From positions 1 through 56,964 of the forward strand of contig JAUXWT010000047.1 in the NCBI GenBank assembly GCA_030681475.1: a DNA stretch of 56,964 nt, read 5' to 3'. Below, in pieces: positions 18,199 to 29,077 of this stretch (its first letter is position 1; each line of letters starts with the position of its first letter). The position numbers and the translations under genes are program-made. This stretch comes from Bacteroidales bacterium. GTDB taxonomy: Bacteria; Bacteroidota; Bacteroidia; Bacteroidales; FEN-979. Under the pieces are notes generated by a model. It searched no databases. It worked only from the letters and a program-made list of their open reading frames with translations, and was not told the DNA's origin.

Positions 18199-18468
18199 AT
18201 GGCAAAAGAATCAATAAAAGCCAGAGAACGGAAACGTGAACGAATGGTGGCAAAATTCGCTGAAAAGCGTAAAGCGCTCAAGGAAGCTGGTGATTATATC
18301 GGCCTTCAGAAACTTCCCAAGAACGCATCGCCAATTCGTTTGCATAATCGTTGCAAACTCACAGGCCGACCGAAGGGATATATGCGCCTGTTTGGCGTAT
18401 CCCGTATCAATTTCAGGGAAATGGCCAACAAAGGCCTGATCCCCGGTGTAAGAAAAGCCAGTTGGTAA
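18199..18468 (+). CDS. rpsN: Ribosomal protein S14 (zinc-free long form)
   Basis: 89 residues from the ATG at 18199; an upstream in-frame ATG at 18169 lies inside rpl[21 protein letters not shown] start, [20 protein letters not shown] in the middle, [20 protein letters not shown] at the end. It has one Cys and no CxxC pairs, so it is the zinc-independent form, in agreement with the zinc-free L36 later in the operon. Confidence 0.97.
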   Translation: MAKESIKARERKRERMVAKFAEKRKALKEAGDYIGLQKLPKNASPIRLHNRCKLTGRPKGYMRLFGVSRINFREMANKGLIPGVRKASW

Positions 18469-18477
18469 AATGGTAGG

Positions 18478-18527
18478 GACGATCTGCCAGATCGCAGGAA
18501 AGATAAGGGCGATCTGCCAGATCGCCC
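18478..18527. repeat. Two GCGATCTGCCAGATCGC palindromes between rpsN and rpsH
   Basis: The first unit, 18478-18495, contains cgatctgccagatcg. The second, 18507-18527 (gggcgatct-gcc-agatcgccc), is a perfect 9-bp stem with a 3-nt loop. They fill most of the 88-nt spacer and are direct copies of each other. Confidence 0.8.
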
Positions 18528-18556
18528 CAACAAAAATAAATTAAAAAGAAAAATAA

Positions 18557-18955
18557 ATGGTTACGGATCCCATTGCAGATTATCTAACTCGAATCAGGAA
18601 TGCCGTTATGGCAAACCACCGCGTTGTCGAAATTCCAAAGTCGAAGATCAAAGAGGAGATTACACGGATTCTCTTTGAAAAAGGATATATACTCAATTAT
18701 AAAGTCGAGAACGAACCTCGTCCCGGCATAATTAAAATTGCGTTGAAATATCATCCTGTCTCTAAATTGTCAGCAATTAACAGCTTGGTGAGAATTTCAA
18801 AACCCGGTTTGCGGAAATATGTTGACAACGAACATTTACCGCGTGTATTGAACGGTTTGGGTATCGCCATTTTGTCAACATCTCACGGTGTTATGACCGA
18901 TAAGGAAGCCCGCAAACAGAACGTTGGCGGTGAGGTATTATGTCACATCAGTTAA
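18557..18955 (+). CDS. rpsH: Ribosomal protein S8
   Basis: 132 residues. [20 protein letters not shown] start and the C-terminal [20 protein letters not shown] with [10 protein letters not shown] are typical. It binds the centre of 16S rRNA and in E. coli represses the spc operon. The double palindrome just before it lies where such a regulatory site could act, but does not resemble the known S8 RNA target. Confidence 0.98.
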   Translation: MVTDPIADYLTRIRNAVMANHRVVEIPKSKIKEEITRILFEKGYILNYKVENEPRPGIIKIALKYHPVSKLSAINSLVRISKPGLRKYVDNEHLPRVLNGLGIAILSTSHGVMTDKEARKQNVGGEVLCHIS

Positions 18956-18970
18956 TTAGGAGAATTTAAC

Positions 18971-19528
18971 ATGTCAAGAATAGGAAAATTACCGATTGCA
19001 ATACCAGATGGCGTGCAGATCTCTGTCTCCGAATCCAATCTGGTTACTGTGAAAGGGAAATTGGGTCAACTTCAACAGCAAGTGGACCCCAAAATAACCC
19101 TGAAGATTGAAGATGCCACAATAACTGTAGAAAGGCATAGTGAAGAGCAGGACGACCGATCAAAACACGGATTATACCGTTCCCTGGTATATAACATGGT
19201 TAAGGGTGTTTCTGAAGGATTTACAACGGTGCAGGAATTGGTTGGCGTGGGTTATAAGGCAACCGGCAATGGTCAACTGTTGGAACTTTCGCTTGGGTAT
19301 TCACACAATATCCTGTTAGAACTTCCTGATGCAATTCAGGTTGAGACCACTGCCGTTAAAGGAAAGAGCAATTCTATCATTTTAAAATCGGTTGACAAAC
19401 AACTCCTGGGACAGGTTGCTGCCAAGATACGTTCGTTCCGTAAGCCGGAACCATACAAAGGCAAAGGTATCCGTTTCCAGGGAGAAGAGATCAAGAAGAA
19501 GGCTGGTAAATCAGCCGCCGGACAATAA
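18971..19528 (+). CDS. rplF: Ribosomal protein L6
   Basis: 185 residues, two similar alpha/beta halves. [20 protein letters not shown] start, [20 protein letters not shown] and VGVGYKA in the middle, [20 protein letters not shown] at the end, near the sarcin-ricin loop. Followed by a spacer with two palindromes. Confidence 0.98.
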   Translation: MSRIGKLPIAIPDGVQISVSESNLVTVKGKLGQLQQQVDPKITLKIEDATITVERHSEEQDDRSKHGLYRSLVYNMVKGVSEGFTTVQELVGVGYKATGNGQLLELSLGYSHNILLELPDAIQVETTAVKGKSNSIILKSVDKQLLGQVAAKIRSFRKPEPYKGKGIRFQGEEIKKKAGKSAAGQ

Positions 19529-19532
19529 ATAA

Positions 19533-19581
19533 GGGCGACCTGCCAGGTCGCCCAAACAAATCAGCGACCTGCCAGGTCGCC
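19533..19581. repeat. Two GGGCGACCTGCCAGGTCGCCC palindromes between rplF and rplR
   Basis: 19533-19553 (gggcgacct-gcc-aggtcgccc) is perfect; 19564-19581 (gcgacct-gcc-aggtcgc) is a slightly shorter copy. They differ from the rpsN-rpsH pair by compensatory changes in the stem (atct/agat to acct/aggt) while the gcc loop stays constant, which points to selection or copying of the structure. Confidence 0.8.
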
Positions 19582-19602
19582 AAAACGAAAAAACGAAATA
19601 AA

Positions 19603-19965
19603 ATGGCTATTAAGAGTAGAAAAGAATTTCGCAGGTTCAGGATCAAAAAAAGGATACGTAAAATCATCCAAGGGACTCCTGACAGGCCTCGCATGACCGT
19701 GTTCCGCAGTAGTAAGGCTATTTATGTGCAACTGATCGATGACCAGGCCGGAAAAACATTGGTATCTTCTTCTTCCCTGGAAAAAGGAATGAAAGATCAG
19801 AAAGGTACCAAAACTGAGATCGCGAAAGCGGTTGGCAAGCATGTAGCTGAAAAAGCGCTTCAGACTGGTATTGAAAAGGTTGTTTTTGATCGTAACGGTT
19901 ATTTATATCATGGCAGGGTAAAATCTTTGGCCGACGCTGCCAGGGAAGGTGGCCTAAAATTCTAA
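19603..19965 (+). CDS. rplR: Ribosomal protein L18
   Basis: 120 residues. [39 protein letters not shown] and [20 protein letters not shown] with REGGLKF are the 5S-binding protein's signatures. 7 nt separate it from rpsE, while 74 nt of palindromic spacer lie upstream. Confidence 0.98.
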   Translation: MAIKSRKEFRRFRIKKRIRKIIQGTPDRPRMTVFRSSKAIYVQLIDDQAGKTLVSSSSLEKGMKDQKGTKTEIAKAVGKHVAEKALQTGIEKVVFDRNGYLYHGRVKSLADAAREGGLKF

Positions 19966-19972
19966 GGAAGAT

Positions 19973-20491
19973 ATGACAAACATTAATGTAAAAAGAGTAA
20001 AATCGAGCGAAATCGAATTCAAAGATCGACTGGTCAGCATTCAACGTGTGACTAAGGTGACCAAAGGTGGCCGGACATTTAGTTTTTCTGCCATTGTGGT
20101 TGTTGGGAACGAAAACGGAGTGGTTGGTTATGGACTCGGTAAGGCAAAGGAAGTCACTGCTGCTATTGCAAAAGGTGTTGATGATGCCAAAAAGAACCTG
20201 ATCAAGGTCCCAATTCTTAAAGGGACGATTCCTCATGACCAATTAGGCAAATACAGTGGCGCACTTGTTTATATCAAGCCTGCCGCACCAGGAACAGGGG
20301 TAATTGCCGGAGGCGCCATGCGTGCAGTTTTGGAAAGTGTCGGTGTCAAGGACGTTCTTGCTAAATCAAAAGGTTCATCCAACCCGCACAGTGTGGTAAA
20401 AGCCACCATCAATGCCTTGATCAAACTTAGGGATCCATACACGGTTGCTCAACTCAGAGGGATTGAATTGAATCAAGTATTTAATGGCTAA
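19973..20491 (+). CDS. rpsE: Ribosomal protein S5
   Basis: 172 residues. The dsRNA-binding N-terminal part has [20 protein letters not shown] and [13 protein letters not shown]; the C-terminal part has [20 protein letters not shown] and [15 protein letters not shown]. It sits at the mRNA entrance and contributes to decoding accuracy. The loop residues changed in classic spectinomycin-resistant strains look unaltered (TKGGRTFS). Confidence 0.98.
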   Translation: MTNINVKRVKSSEIEFKDRLVSIQRVTKVTKGGRTFSFSAIVVVGNENGVVGYGLGKAKEVTAAIAKGVDDAKKNLIKVPILKGTIPHDQLGKYSGALVYIKPAAPGTGVIAGGAMRAVLESVGVKDVLAKSKGSSNPHSVVKATINALIKLRDPYTVAQLRGIELNQVFNG

Positions 20492-20517
20492 TTTATTATT
20501 TAAGGCTATTCAGAACA

Positions 20518-20697
20518 ATGGAAAAAATTAAAATAACACAGGTTCGCAGTGGCATCGGAAGACCGTTGCGTCAGAAACGTACCCTGGAGGCGCTGGGGCT
20601 GAAACGGATTCGCCATACTGTAGAACATGATGCCACTCCTCAGATTATGGGTATGGTAAATAAGGTTTTACACCTGGTTACATTTGAAAAAGTATAA
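20518..20697 (+). CDS. rpmD: Ribosomal protein L30
   Basis: 59 residues, the normal size. MEKIKITQVRSGIGRPLRQK start, TLEALGLKRIRHTVEHDATP and IMGMVNKVLHLV follow. The place between rpsE and rplO is the standard one. A small beta-alpha-beta protein at the base of the 50S subunit. Confidence 0.97.
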   Translation: MEKIKITQVRSGIGRPLRQKRTLEALGLKRIRHTVEHDATPQIMGMVNKVLHLVTFEKV

Positions 20698-20718
20698 CAA
20701 AAGATAAAGGATACTGAA

Positions 20719-21165
20719 ATGGATTTAAGCAATCTTAAACCGGCAAAAGGTTCGACAAAAAAGGTAAAGCGTATTGGCAGGGGACAAGGTTCCGGTCGTG
20801 GTGGAACATCTACCCGTGGCCATAAAGGAGCAAAGTCACGTTCAGGATACTCTAAAAAAATAGGGTATGAGGGCGGTCAGATGTCACTTGTAAGACGTGT
20901 GCCTAAATTCGGCTTCAAGAACTTCAACCGGATTGAATATAAAGGAATCAACCTTGATGTTTTACAACAAATTGCCGAAAAAAAGGAGATCACGGTAATT
21001 ACGCCGGAGGTACTGGTCCAAAGCGGATATGTATCGAAAAAAGACCGGATTAAAATTTTGGGACGTGGTGAATTAAAGGCCAAACTCGAAATTACCGTAC
21101 ATGCGTTTTCGGCTACCGCCCGAAAAGCAATTGAAGAATTAGGTGGAGTCGCTAACACACTTTAA
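20719..21165 (+). CDS. rplO: Ribosomal protein L15
   Basis: 148 residues. The Gly/Arg-rich N-terminal extension (KRIGRGQGSGRGGTSTRGHK) winds through 23S rRNA; RVPKFGFKNFNRIEYKGINL and AKLEITVHAFSATARKAIEE form the globular part. It ends 10 nt before secY. Confidence 0.98.
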   Translation: MDLSNLKPAKGSTKKVKRIGRGQGSGRGGTSTRGHKGAKSRSGYSKKIGYEGGQMSLVRRVPKFGFKNFNRIEYKGINLDVLQQIAEKKEITVITPEVLVQSGYVSKKDRIKILGRGELKAKLEITVHAFSATARKAIEELGGVANTL

Positions 21166-21175
21166 ACTTGTTTGA

Positions 21176-22543
21176 ATGAAAAAACTGATTCAAACCATAC
21201 GAAACATCTGGAAGATTGAAGACCTTCGAAAGAGGATAATCTATACGATCGGAATTATCATGATATATCGTTTGGGATCTTATGTGGTACTTCCAGGAGT
21301 GGACCCCAGTATGCTGGCCAGCCTTCAAAATCAAACCAGTTCTGGCCTGTTGGGGCTGTTGAATATGTTTTCCGGTGGAGCTTTTTCCAATGCGTCAATT
21401 TTTGCGCTTGGGATCATGCCCTATATTTCTGCATCCATTGTAATGCAATTACTGGGTATGGCGATTCCATACTTCCAGAAACTTCAAAAAGAGGGTGAAA
21501 GTGGCAGAAAAAAAATCAACCAGATGACGCGTTATCTGACCGTTATCATTTTGATTTTTCAATCGCCTGCCTACATTGCCAACCTGGCTGCTCAACTGCC
21601 GGCGGAGGCGATCTCACCTTTCAACCCAAGCATTACACATCATTCTGTGTTTTCTTTCTTTGGAATTTCTTCCATTATCATTTTAACCGCTGGTTCCATG
21701 TTCGTGATGTGGCTCGGTGAACGTATCACTGATAAAGGAATCGGTAATGGTATCTCTCTCATTATTATGATCGGGATCATTGCACGTCTGCCGTTCTCAT
21801 TATTCGGAGAATTGGTTTCGAGAATGGAACAGAAAGGTGGAGGCCTGGTCTTTTTTGTTGTCGAAATCGCATTCCTGGTGCTTGTGATCCTTGTCACAAT
21901 TTTACTTGTACAAGGTACCCGGAAGATTCCCGTGCAATATGCAAAACGGATTGTAGGAAATAAACAGTATGGCGGCGTGCGTCAATATATTCCACTAAAG
22001 GTTAATGCCGCAGGTGTAATGCCCATTATTTTTGCACAGGCAATCATGTTCCTGCCGTTGACCATCGCAGGTTTTGCCAGCAACGAAACTCTGACAGGGT
22101 TTACAAGGGTTTTTACTGATATCAATGGGTTTGTATATAACCTTACATTTTTCTTTCTGATAATCATATTCACCTATTTCTATACTGCTATTACGGTAAA
22201 TCCAAACCAAATGGCTGAGGATATGAAAAAGAATGGTGGTTTTATCCCGGGCGTCAAACCTGGAAAGAAAACTGCTGAATTTATTGATGATATCATGTCG
22301 CGCATTACACTGCCGGGTTCAATTTTCCTGGGTTTTGTTGCGATTATGCCTGCCCTGGTCAGCCTGATCGGAATAACCTCTCAGTTTGCCCAGTTCTATG
22401 GAGGTACATCTCTGCTGATTCTGGTAGGGGTTGTGCTTGATACATTACAGCAAATTGAAAGCCATCTGCTGATGCGTCATTATGATGGTTTAACGAAATC
22501 GGGAAGAATTAAAGGCCGATCCTCCTTTTCCGTTTCCAGTTAG
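21176..22543 (+). CDS. secY: Preprotein translocase subunit SecY
   Basis: 455 residues with ten membrane helices, forming the channel of the Sec translocon. Recognised by IYRLGSYVVLPGVDPSML, the TM2 segment FALGIMPYISASIVMQLLG, TDKGIGNGISLIIMIGI in TM4/5 and the cytoplasmic loop NPNQMAEDMKKNGGFIPGVK with PGKKT, which contacts SecA and the ribosome. SecE and SecG are encoded elsewhere. map follows after 6 nt. Confidence 0.98.
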   Translation: MKKLIQTIRNIWKIEDLRKRIIYTIGIIMIYRLGSYVVLPGVDPSMLASLQNQTSSGLLGLLNMFSGGAFSNASIFALGIMPYISASIVMQLLGMAIPYFQKLQKEGESGRKKINQMTRYLTVIILIFQSPAYIANLAAQLPAEAISPFNPSITHHSVFSFFGISSIIILTAGSMFVMWLGERITDKGIGNGISLIIMIGIIARLPFSLFGELVSRMEQKGGGLVFFVVEIAFLVLVILVTILLVQGTRKIPVQYAKRIVGNKQYGGVRQYIPLKVNAAGVMPIIFAQAIMFLPLTIAGFASNETLTGFTRVFTDINGFVYNLTFFFLIIIFTYFYTAITVNPNQMAEDMKKNGGFIPGVKPGKKTAEFIDDIMSRITLPGSIFLGFVAIMPALVSLIGITSQFAQFYGGTSLLILVGVVLDTLQQIESHLLMRHYDGLTKSGRIKGRSSFSVSS

Positions 22544-22549
22544 TTAACT

Positions 22550-23344
22550 ATGTTTAACAAAACAATGACGGTCAAATCGGAGGATGAGATTGAAATACTG
22601 AAAGAAAATGCCATCATTGTCAGCAAAACACTCGCGGAGGTCGCGAAATATATAAAACCTGGTGTTAGCACGTTAACACTTGACAAAATAGCTGAAGAGT
22701 TTATCCGGGCCGAAGGAGCAATTCCCGGATTTAAAGGTTACAGGGGTTTTCCGGGAACCTTATGCGTCTCTACCAACGAAGAGGTAGTGCATGGAATCCC
22801 GGGTGACAGAGTTCTTAGAAATGGTGATATAGTTTCGATTGACTGCGGATGTCAGAAAAAGGGATATTATGGCGATTCAGCTTATACTTTCCCTGTTGGA
22901 GAGGTTTCTGTTGAGGGTTTGGAACTGCTGAAACGAACCAAAGAGTCCCTGTTTATGGCCATTGAAATGGCTGTGGCCGGACGAAGGGTTGGCGATATCA
23001 GCGCCGCAGTCCAGGAATATGTGGAGAGTTTTGGCTACTCGGTTGTACGAGAACTTGTCGGACATGGGATCGGTAAGGAGTTGCACGAAAAACCAGATAT
23101 TCCCAATTATGGACGACGGGGTTCCGGTGTGAAGATGCCGGTGGGACTTACGATTTGCATCGAACCCATGATCAATATGGGCGCAAAATCGGTAGTTCAG
23201 GATACTGATGGATGGACGATCCGTACTGCAGACAGGATGCCTTCAGCACATTTTGAGCTGACTGTTGTGGTGAGAAAGGAGAAAGCTGAGATCCTGTCAA
23301 CCTTCCGTTACATCGAAGAAGTTTTAGGAGCAAGGAGTATATAG
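22550..23344 (+). CDS. map: Type I methionine aminopeptidase
   Basis: 264 residues. Removes the initiator Met co-translationally. The pita-bread fold is seen in [20 protein letters not shown] with HGIPG (first His), [20 protein letters not shown] (two metal Asp), [19 protein letters not shown] (His ligand), CIEPMINMG and FELTVVV (Glu ligands). Without the zinc-finger N-terminus, it is type Ia. The start [13 protein letters not shown] gives a few extra residues before the usual IKSEDEI; MTVKSE at 22565 is an alternative. Confidence 0.96.
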   Translation: MFNKTMTVKSEDEIEILKENAIIVSKTLAEVAKYIKPGVSTLTLDKIAEEFIRAEGAIPGFKGYRGFPGTLCVSTNEEVVHGIPGDRVLRNGDIVSIDCGCQKKGYYGDSAYTFPVGEVSVEGLELLKRTKESLFMAIEMAVAGRRVGDISAAVQEYVESFGYSVVRELVGHGIGKELHEKPDIPNYGRRGSGVKMPVGLTICIEPMINMGAKSVVQDTDGWTIRTADRMPSAHFELTVVVRKEKAEILSTFRYIEEVLGARSI

Positions 23345-23345
23345 T

Positions 23346-23564
23346 ATGGCAAAACAATCGTCAATACAACAAGATGGCACGGTCATTGAATCTTTAGGAA
23401 ATGCAATGTTTCGTGTTGAGTTAGAAAACGGGCATGTGATTACCGCCCATATCTCGGGAAAAATGAGGATGCACTACATCAAAATTCTACCCGGTGATCG
23501 AGTACGGATCGAAATGTCACCTTATGATTTATCAAAAGGAAGAATTACGTTCAGATATCAATAG
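23346..23564 (+). CDS. infA: Translation initiation factor IF-1
   Basis: 72 residues, the exact family length, one OB fold that blocks the ribosomal A site during initiation. [40 protein letters not shown] and [20 protein letters not shown] are diagnostic. It starts one base after the map stop. Confidence 0.97.
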   Translation: MAKQSSIQQDGTVIESLGNAMFRVELENGHVITAHISGKMRMHYIKILPGDRVRIEMSPYDLSKGRITFRYQ

Positions 23565-23582
23565 ACATAAAGCAAACGTAAA

Positions 23583-23699
23583 ATGAAAGTAAGAACATCA
23601 ATTAAGAAAAGATCTGCTGATTGTAAGATCGTTCGCAGAAATGGCAAACTGTATGTCATTAACAAAAAGAATCCGAAATTTAAACAAAGACAAGGTTAG
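23583..23699 (+). CDS. rpmJ: Ribosomal protein L36, zinc-free form
   Basis: 38 residues: [20 protein letters not shown] then [18 protein letters not shown]. Zinc-binding L36 has C-x2-C ... C ... H. Here only the second Cys remains; the first is Ser, the third is Asn and the His is Phe. This is the C-minus form common in Bacteroidota and needs no metal. Located by reading the infA-rpsM spacer directly. Confidence 0.96.
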   Translation: MKVRTSIKKRSADCKIVRRNGKLYVINKKNPKFKQRQG

Positions 23700-23726
23700 A
23701 TTTTACAAATATAAAATTGGATTATT

Positions 23727-24107
23727 ATGGCCAGAATTGCAGGTATTGACATACCTAAAAATAAAAGAGGTGAAATTGGGCTGACCTATATTTTCGGTAT
23801 CGGAAGAAGCAATGCTCAAAAGATCCTGGATTTAGCCGGCGTGGACAGGAATAAAAAAGTTCAGGACTGGGATGATGACGAACAGAATAAAATCCGTACG
23901 ATCATCAATGATAATTTCAAGATTGAAGGCGCTCTGCGATCCGAGGTACAGATGAATATCAAACGATTAATGGATATTGGCTGCTATCGCGGAATTCGTC
24001 ACCGTTTGGGATTGCCTGTCAGGGGACAAAGCACCAAGAACAATGCACGTACCCGCAAAGGCAGAAAAAAAACCGTTGCCAACAAGAAAAAGGCAACCAA
24101 GGGTTAA
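23727..24107 (+). CDS. rpsM: Ribosomal protein S13
   Basis: 126 residues. [60 protein letters not shown] and the basic tail [20 protein letters not shown] are typical. Forms bridges B1a/b with the 50S subunit and contacts P-site tRNA. Confidence 0.98.
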   Translation: MARIAGIDIPKNKRGEIGLTYIFGIGRSNAQKILDLAGVDRNKKVQDWDDDEQNKIRTIINDNFKIEGALRSEVQMNIKRLMDIGCYRGIRHRLGLPVRGQSTKNNARTRKGRKKTVANKKKATKG

Positions 24108-24135
24108 TCGTTCATGCACATAGCAACATAAATAT

Positions 24136-24525
24136 ATGGCAAAGACTGAAAAAAGTTCAAAGAAAAGAGTGGTGAGAGTTGATTCAATAGGGAAAGCCTA
24201 TGTCAATGCTTCATTCAACAATCTCATCATAACCCTGACCAACAATGGCGGGCAGGTGATCAGTTGGTCCTCCGCGGGAAAAATGGGGTTCAGGGGGTCT
24301 AAGAAAAACACACCCTATGCTGCACAGATGGCGGCCCAGGATGCTTCAAAAGTTGCCTTCGACCTCGGTCTCCGTAAAGTAAAGGTGTTTATCAAGGGTC
24401 CGGGGGCTGGCCGTGAATCTGCAATCCGTACCCTGCATACTGCGGGGATAGAAGTTATGGAGATCGTCGATATCACTCCATTGCCGCATAACGGTTGTCG
24501 TCCGCCGAAAAGAAGAAGAGTTTAA
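24136..24525 (+). CDS. rpsK: Ribosomal protein S11
   Basis: 129 residues. [20 protein letters not shown], the [20 protein letters not shown] segment and the end [17 protein letters not shown] with [20 protein letters not shown] define it. It lines the E-site mRNA path on the platform. The start has an extra Lys-rich stretch common in the phylum. Confidence 0.98.
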   Translation: MAKTEKSSKKRVVRVDSIGKAYVNASFNNLIITLTNNGGQVISWSSAGKMGFRGSKKNTPYAAQMAAQDASKVAFDLGLRKVKVFIKGPGAGRESAIRTLHTAGIEVMEIVDITPLPHNGCRPPKRRRV

Positions 24526-24546
24526 CAATAAATTATATCTATTACC

Positions 24547-25152
24547 ATGGCAAGATACATCGGACCTAAGTCCAGAATTGCAAGAAGGTTCCGCGACCCT
24601 ATTTTCGGTCCTGACAAGAGTTATGAAAAAAAGAATTACCCGCCGGGAATGCACGGCCAGACCAAGCGCAGGGCAAAGGTTTCAGAATATGGGACTCAAC
24701 TCATGGAGAAACAAAAAGCCAAATACACCTATGGTATCCTTGAAAAGCAATTCAGAAATGTCTTTTTGAAAGCATCCCGTAAAGGTGGTATCACCGGAGA
24801 AGTGTTGTTGCAACTCATTGAATCACGTCTCGATAATGTGGTTTACAGGTTAGGGATATCACCCACCAGGGATGGAGCGCGTCAGTTGATTGGCCATCGC
24901 CACATCCTTGTGAATGGTAAAATTGTGAATATCCCATCCATGGAACTACGTCCGGGTGATCTCGTGTCTATCCGCGAACGTTCAAAGTCGCTGGAGGTAA
25001 TTACGAACTCTTTATCTGGACGCGGAAACCAATATCCCTGGCTTGAATGGGATGGTGGTATGCTGACAGGCAAATTTATGAATTACCCCGAACGCGAACA
25101 GATTCCTGAAAACATTAAGGAGCAACTGATCGTCGAATTGTATTCGAAATAA
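24547..25152 (+). CDS. rpsD: Ribosomal protein S4
   Basis: 201 residues. [20 protein letters not shown], the S4 RNA-binding domain [20 protein letters not shown], then [20 protein letters not shown] and the C-terminal [20 protein letters not shown]. The N-terminal part lacks the four-Cys zinc site seen in some phyla, again zinc-free. In E. coli S4 represses this operon segment. Confidence 0.98.
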   Translation: MARYIGPKSRIARRFRDPIFGPDKSYEKKNYPPGMHGQTKRRAKVSEYGTQLMEKQKAKYTYGILEKQFRNVFLKASRKGGITGEVLLQLIESRLDNVVYRLGISPTRDGARQLIGHRHILVNGKIVNIPSMELRPGDLVSIRERSKSLEVITNSLSGRGNQYPWLEWDGGMLTGKFMNYPEREQIPENIKEQLIVELYSK

Positions 25153-25170
25153 TCTTAAAAAAAAAATAAC

Positions 25171-26163
25171 ATGGCAATATTACCTTTCCAAAAACCTGAT
25201 AAGGTCATCATGGTGGAAGCCGACGAATGCCGCGGTGTATTTGAATTTCGTCCGCTTGAACCCGGTTTTGGCGTAACCATTGGAAACTCTCTCCGAAGGA
25301 TTTTGCTTTCTTCATTGGAAGGCTTTGCCATCACTTCGGTGAAAATTGAAGGGGTGGAACAGGAATTTTCGACCATCGTAGGAGTAATTGAGGATGTGAC
25401 CGAGATGATCCTGAACCTGAAACAAATCCGGTTTAAACGGTTGATCGATAGCGAAAGCTCCGAAAAGGTTACAGTAATTATCGCCCAGCAAAAGGAATTT
25501 AAAGCTGGTGATATCAACAAATTTTTATCAGTTTTCCAGGTTTTAAACCCGGAAATTGTGATTTGCCATATGGAGCCGAATGTCAAATTAACCATTGAAC
25601 TTTCCATTGACAAAGGCCGTGGTTATATTCCTGCCGAGGAGAACAAAACACTCACTTCGTCTCTGGGTAGAATCTCCATTGACTCAGTGCACACCCCGAT
25701 CAAGAATGTGACTTTTAATGTCGAAAATTTTCGGGTCGAACAAAAGACCGACTACGAAAAACTTGTAATGGAAGTAGTCACCGATGGCTCAATCCAACCT
25801 AAAAATGCCTTGAAAGAGGCTGCAAAGATCCTCATCCACCACTTCATGTTGTTTTCTGACGAAAGAATAACGCTGGATGCCTCCGAAAAAGCTGTGGCAG
25901 AGGAGTTTGATGAAACTTCCCTGCATATCCGGCAGTTGTTGAAGACCAAACTGGTTGACATGGATCTGTCGGTAAGGGCATTGAATTGCCTGAAGGCTGC
26001 TGATGTGGAATACCTGGGCGACCTTGTGGCATTTAATAAAAATGATTTGTTGAAGTTTCGCAATTTTGGCAAAAAATCACTAACCGAACTCGAAGAACTG
26101 GTAAAATCAAAGGGACTTGAATTTGGTATGAATACGACAAAATATAAATTAGATAAGGATTAA
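25171..26163 (+). CDS. rpoA: RNA polymerase alpha subunit
   Basis: 330 residues. The N-terminal dimerisation domain starts with [20 protein letters not shown] and [18 protein letters not shown]. After a linker, the C-terminal helix-hairpin-helix domain (about residues 255-320) has [20 protein letters not shown] and [19 protein letters not shown], which touches UP elements and activators. Encoded within the ribosomal block as in nearly all bacteria. Confidence 0.98.
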   Translation: MAILPFQKPDKVIMVEADECRGVFEFRPLEPGFGVTIGNSLRRILLSSLEGFAITSVKIEGVEQEFSTIVGVIEDVTEMILNLKQIRFKRLIDSESSEKVTVIIAQQKEFKAGDINKFLSVFQVLNPEIVICHMEPNVKLTIELSIDKGRGYIPAEENKTLTSSLGRISIDSVHTPIKNVTFNVENFRVEQKTDYEKLVMEVVTDGSIQPKNALKEAAKILIHHFMLFSDERITLDASEKAVAEEFDETSLHIRQLLKTKLVDMDLSVRALNCLKAADVEYLGDLVAFNKNDLLKFRNFGKKSLTELEELVKSKGLEFGMNTTKYKLDKD

Positions 26164-26168
26164 TTGCA

Positions 26169-26840
26169 ATGAGACACCAAAAGAAATTTAATCATTTAGG
26201 AAGAAAAAGTGCGCACCGAAAGGCTATGCTTTCAAATATGGCTGCCTCACTGATCATGCATAAAAGGATCCATACGACCGTGGCCAAAGCGAAAGCCCTT
26301 CGTATTTACGTTGAACCGCTGATCACAAAGTCAAAAGAGGATACCACACATTCAAGACGTACAGTTTTCAGCTACCTGCAAAACAAGGAAGCTGTTACTG
26401 AACTTTTTCGTGAGATTGCAAAAAAGATCATGGATCGGCCCGGAGGTTATACACGCATTTTGAAAACTGGTAACCGCTTTGGTGATAACGCAGAAATGTG
26501 CCTGATCGAACTGGTTGATTATAATGAAGCCATGTTGTCGGTTAAAGATGATGGCAAAGCTAAATCAAAGCGCAGGAGAAGGGGTAGTTCCAAGAAAAAA
26601 GCTGATGAGGTTGGCGATGAAGTTGAAGAGACAACTTCTGTGAAAACAGAAACAGAAGTAAAACCTAAAAAAGAACCCAGGAAAGCAGAAGACCCCAAAC
26701 CAGAACCTGATTCTACGCCAGAACCTGAGCCTGCACCAGAACCTGAGCCTGCACCAGAACCTGAACCAGAGCCTGCATCAGATCCGGAACCTGAACCTTC
26801 GGTCGAATCCGAACCAACTGAAGAACAACCTAAAGTATAA
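26169..26840 (+). CDS. rplQ: Ribosomal protein L17 with long acidic Pro-Glu tail
   Basis: 223 residues; the core (residues 1-~125) is normal, with [20 protein letters not shown] and [20 protein letters not shown]. After it comes a Lys/Arg patch ([16 protein letters not shown]) and then ~70 residues of acidic sequence with a [11 protein letters not shown] repeat, coded by imperfect ccagaacctgagcctgca units. Bacteroidota L17 often has such extensions; the function is not known. This is the last gene before the terminator. Confidence 0.96.
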   Translation: MRHQKKFNHLGRKSAHRKAMLSNMAASLIMHKRIHTTVAKAKALRIYVEPLITKSKEDTTHSRRTVFSYLQNKEAVTELFREIAKKIMDRPGGYTRILKTGNRFGDNAEMCLIELVDYNEAMLSVKDDGKAKSKRRRRGSSKKKADEVGDEVEETTSVKTETEVKPKKEPRKAEDPKPEPDSTPEPEPAPEPEPAPEPEPEPASDPEPEPSVESEPTEEQPKV

Positions 26841-26861
26841 CATATTATAAATAAATGCAGG

Positions 26862-26898
26862 AAAAGGATGACGTAAGAAATTATGTTGTCCTTTTTTG
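26862..26898 (+). terminator. Intrinsic terminator after rplQ
   Basis: The stem aaaaggatgacgtaa (26862-26876) pairs with ttatgttgtcctttt (26881-26895) over 15 positions, three of them G-U, around a gaaa loop, and the 3' arm runs into a T-rich tract (cttttttgttt). It marks the end of the ribosomal transcript. Confidence 0.85.
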
Positions 26899-26911
26899 TT
26901 TAACATATTAA

Positions 26912-28222
<1,311 letters not shown>

Positions 28223-28283
28223 GTGACAGGCTGTCACCCTGTTACCCTGTCACCCTGTTACCCTGTTACCCTGTCACCCTGTT
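28223..28283. repeat. Tandem ccctgttacc/ccctgtcacc array
   Basis: Seven to eight units of (t/c)accctgt at 7-8 nt spacing lie between eno and the convergent phosphorylase gene. The left edge gtgacag-g-ctgtcac is a palindrome, so the array can also fold. It is one of a family of such arrays in this window. Confidence 0.75.
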
Positions 28284-29034
28284 ATTCAGTGAAGTTCTCC
28301 AAGACATTCACCAACAGCCCGGTGACATGTCTAACATTCTCGTTGAAGACACGTAGAACATCCTCCCAGGTAACCGGCTCCTCATCATGTTTCCATGAAT
28401 CATAATCTGTGGAAAGCGCAATTGCTGCATAGGGAATCCCAGCCTCCATTGACAGACTTGCTTCCGGAGCAATACTCATGTTGATCACATCTGCCCCAAA
28501 AAGACGGAACATTTTCGATTCTGCCCTGGTTGAAAAGCGTGGTCCTTCAATGGTTACAATGGTTCCGGCAGGATGAAACGAAATACCGTTCTCTTTACAT
28601 CCCCTGATCAGCATCAACCGCAGTTTCTCGGAAAATGGATCCGCCATTGCGGTATGTCCCAAAATGCCTGGTTCGAATTTTTCATGAAAAGTATTGATCC
28701 TGTGCCTGGTAAAATCAATAAATTGATCGGCAATGACCATATCTCCCCGTCCGATCTCCTCCCTCAGGCTGCCACATGCAGTTGTAGCAAAGATGTATTG
28801 ACAACCCAAATTTTTCAAGGCCCATATATTCGCCCGGTTGTTGACTTGTGTCGGTGGGATGGAATGGTCGCGGCCATGTCTTGAAAGGATATACACTTCA
28901 CAACGCCCGATATTTCCGGTGAAAAATGACGAACTTGGCGAACCATATGGTGTGTCAATGCTTACTTCCCCGGAATCTGTAAAAATGTTCAATTTCTCGA
29001 GGCCTGACCCTCCGATGAGCCCGATTTTTGTCAT
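28282..29034 (-). CDS. mtnP: S-methyl-5'-thioadenosine phosphorylase
   Basis: 250 residues of the PNP/MTAP phosphorylase superfamily. It begins IGLIGGSGLEKL, contains the phosphate-site Arg segments (SRHGRDHSIPPTQVNNRANI), FATTACGSLREEIGRGDMVI and, decisively, ALSTDYDSWKHDEEPVTWED: the Asp-Tyr-Asp triad is the base-recognition signature of MTAP rather than purine nucleoside phosphorylase. It splits methylthioadenosine to adenine and methylthioribose-1-phosphate for methionine and purine salvage. No other mtn genes are adjacent. Confidence 0.88.
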   Translation of the reverse strand: MTKIGLIGGSGLEKLNIFTDSGEVSIDTPYGSPSSSFFTGNIGRCEVYILSRHGRDHSIPPTQVNNRANIWALKNLGCQYIFATTACGSLREEIGRGDMVIADQFIDFTRHRINTFHEKFEPGILGHTAMADPFSEKLRLMLIRGCKENGISFHPAGTIVTIEGPRFSTRAESKMFRLFGADVINMSIAPEASLSMEAGIPYAAIALSTDYDSWKHDEEPVTWEDVLRVFNENVRHVTGLLVNVLENFTE

Positions 29035-29077
29035 AACAGAAATTTTTTACGAATTTACTGTAAAGCAATGTGCGAAT

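Noticed and set aside
28223-28405. Plus-strand frame MTGCHPVTLSPCYPV...
   Set aside because: The first half is repeat translation and the rest is antisense to mtnP.
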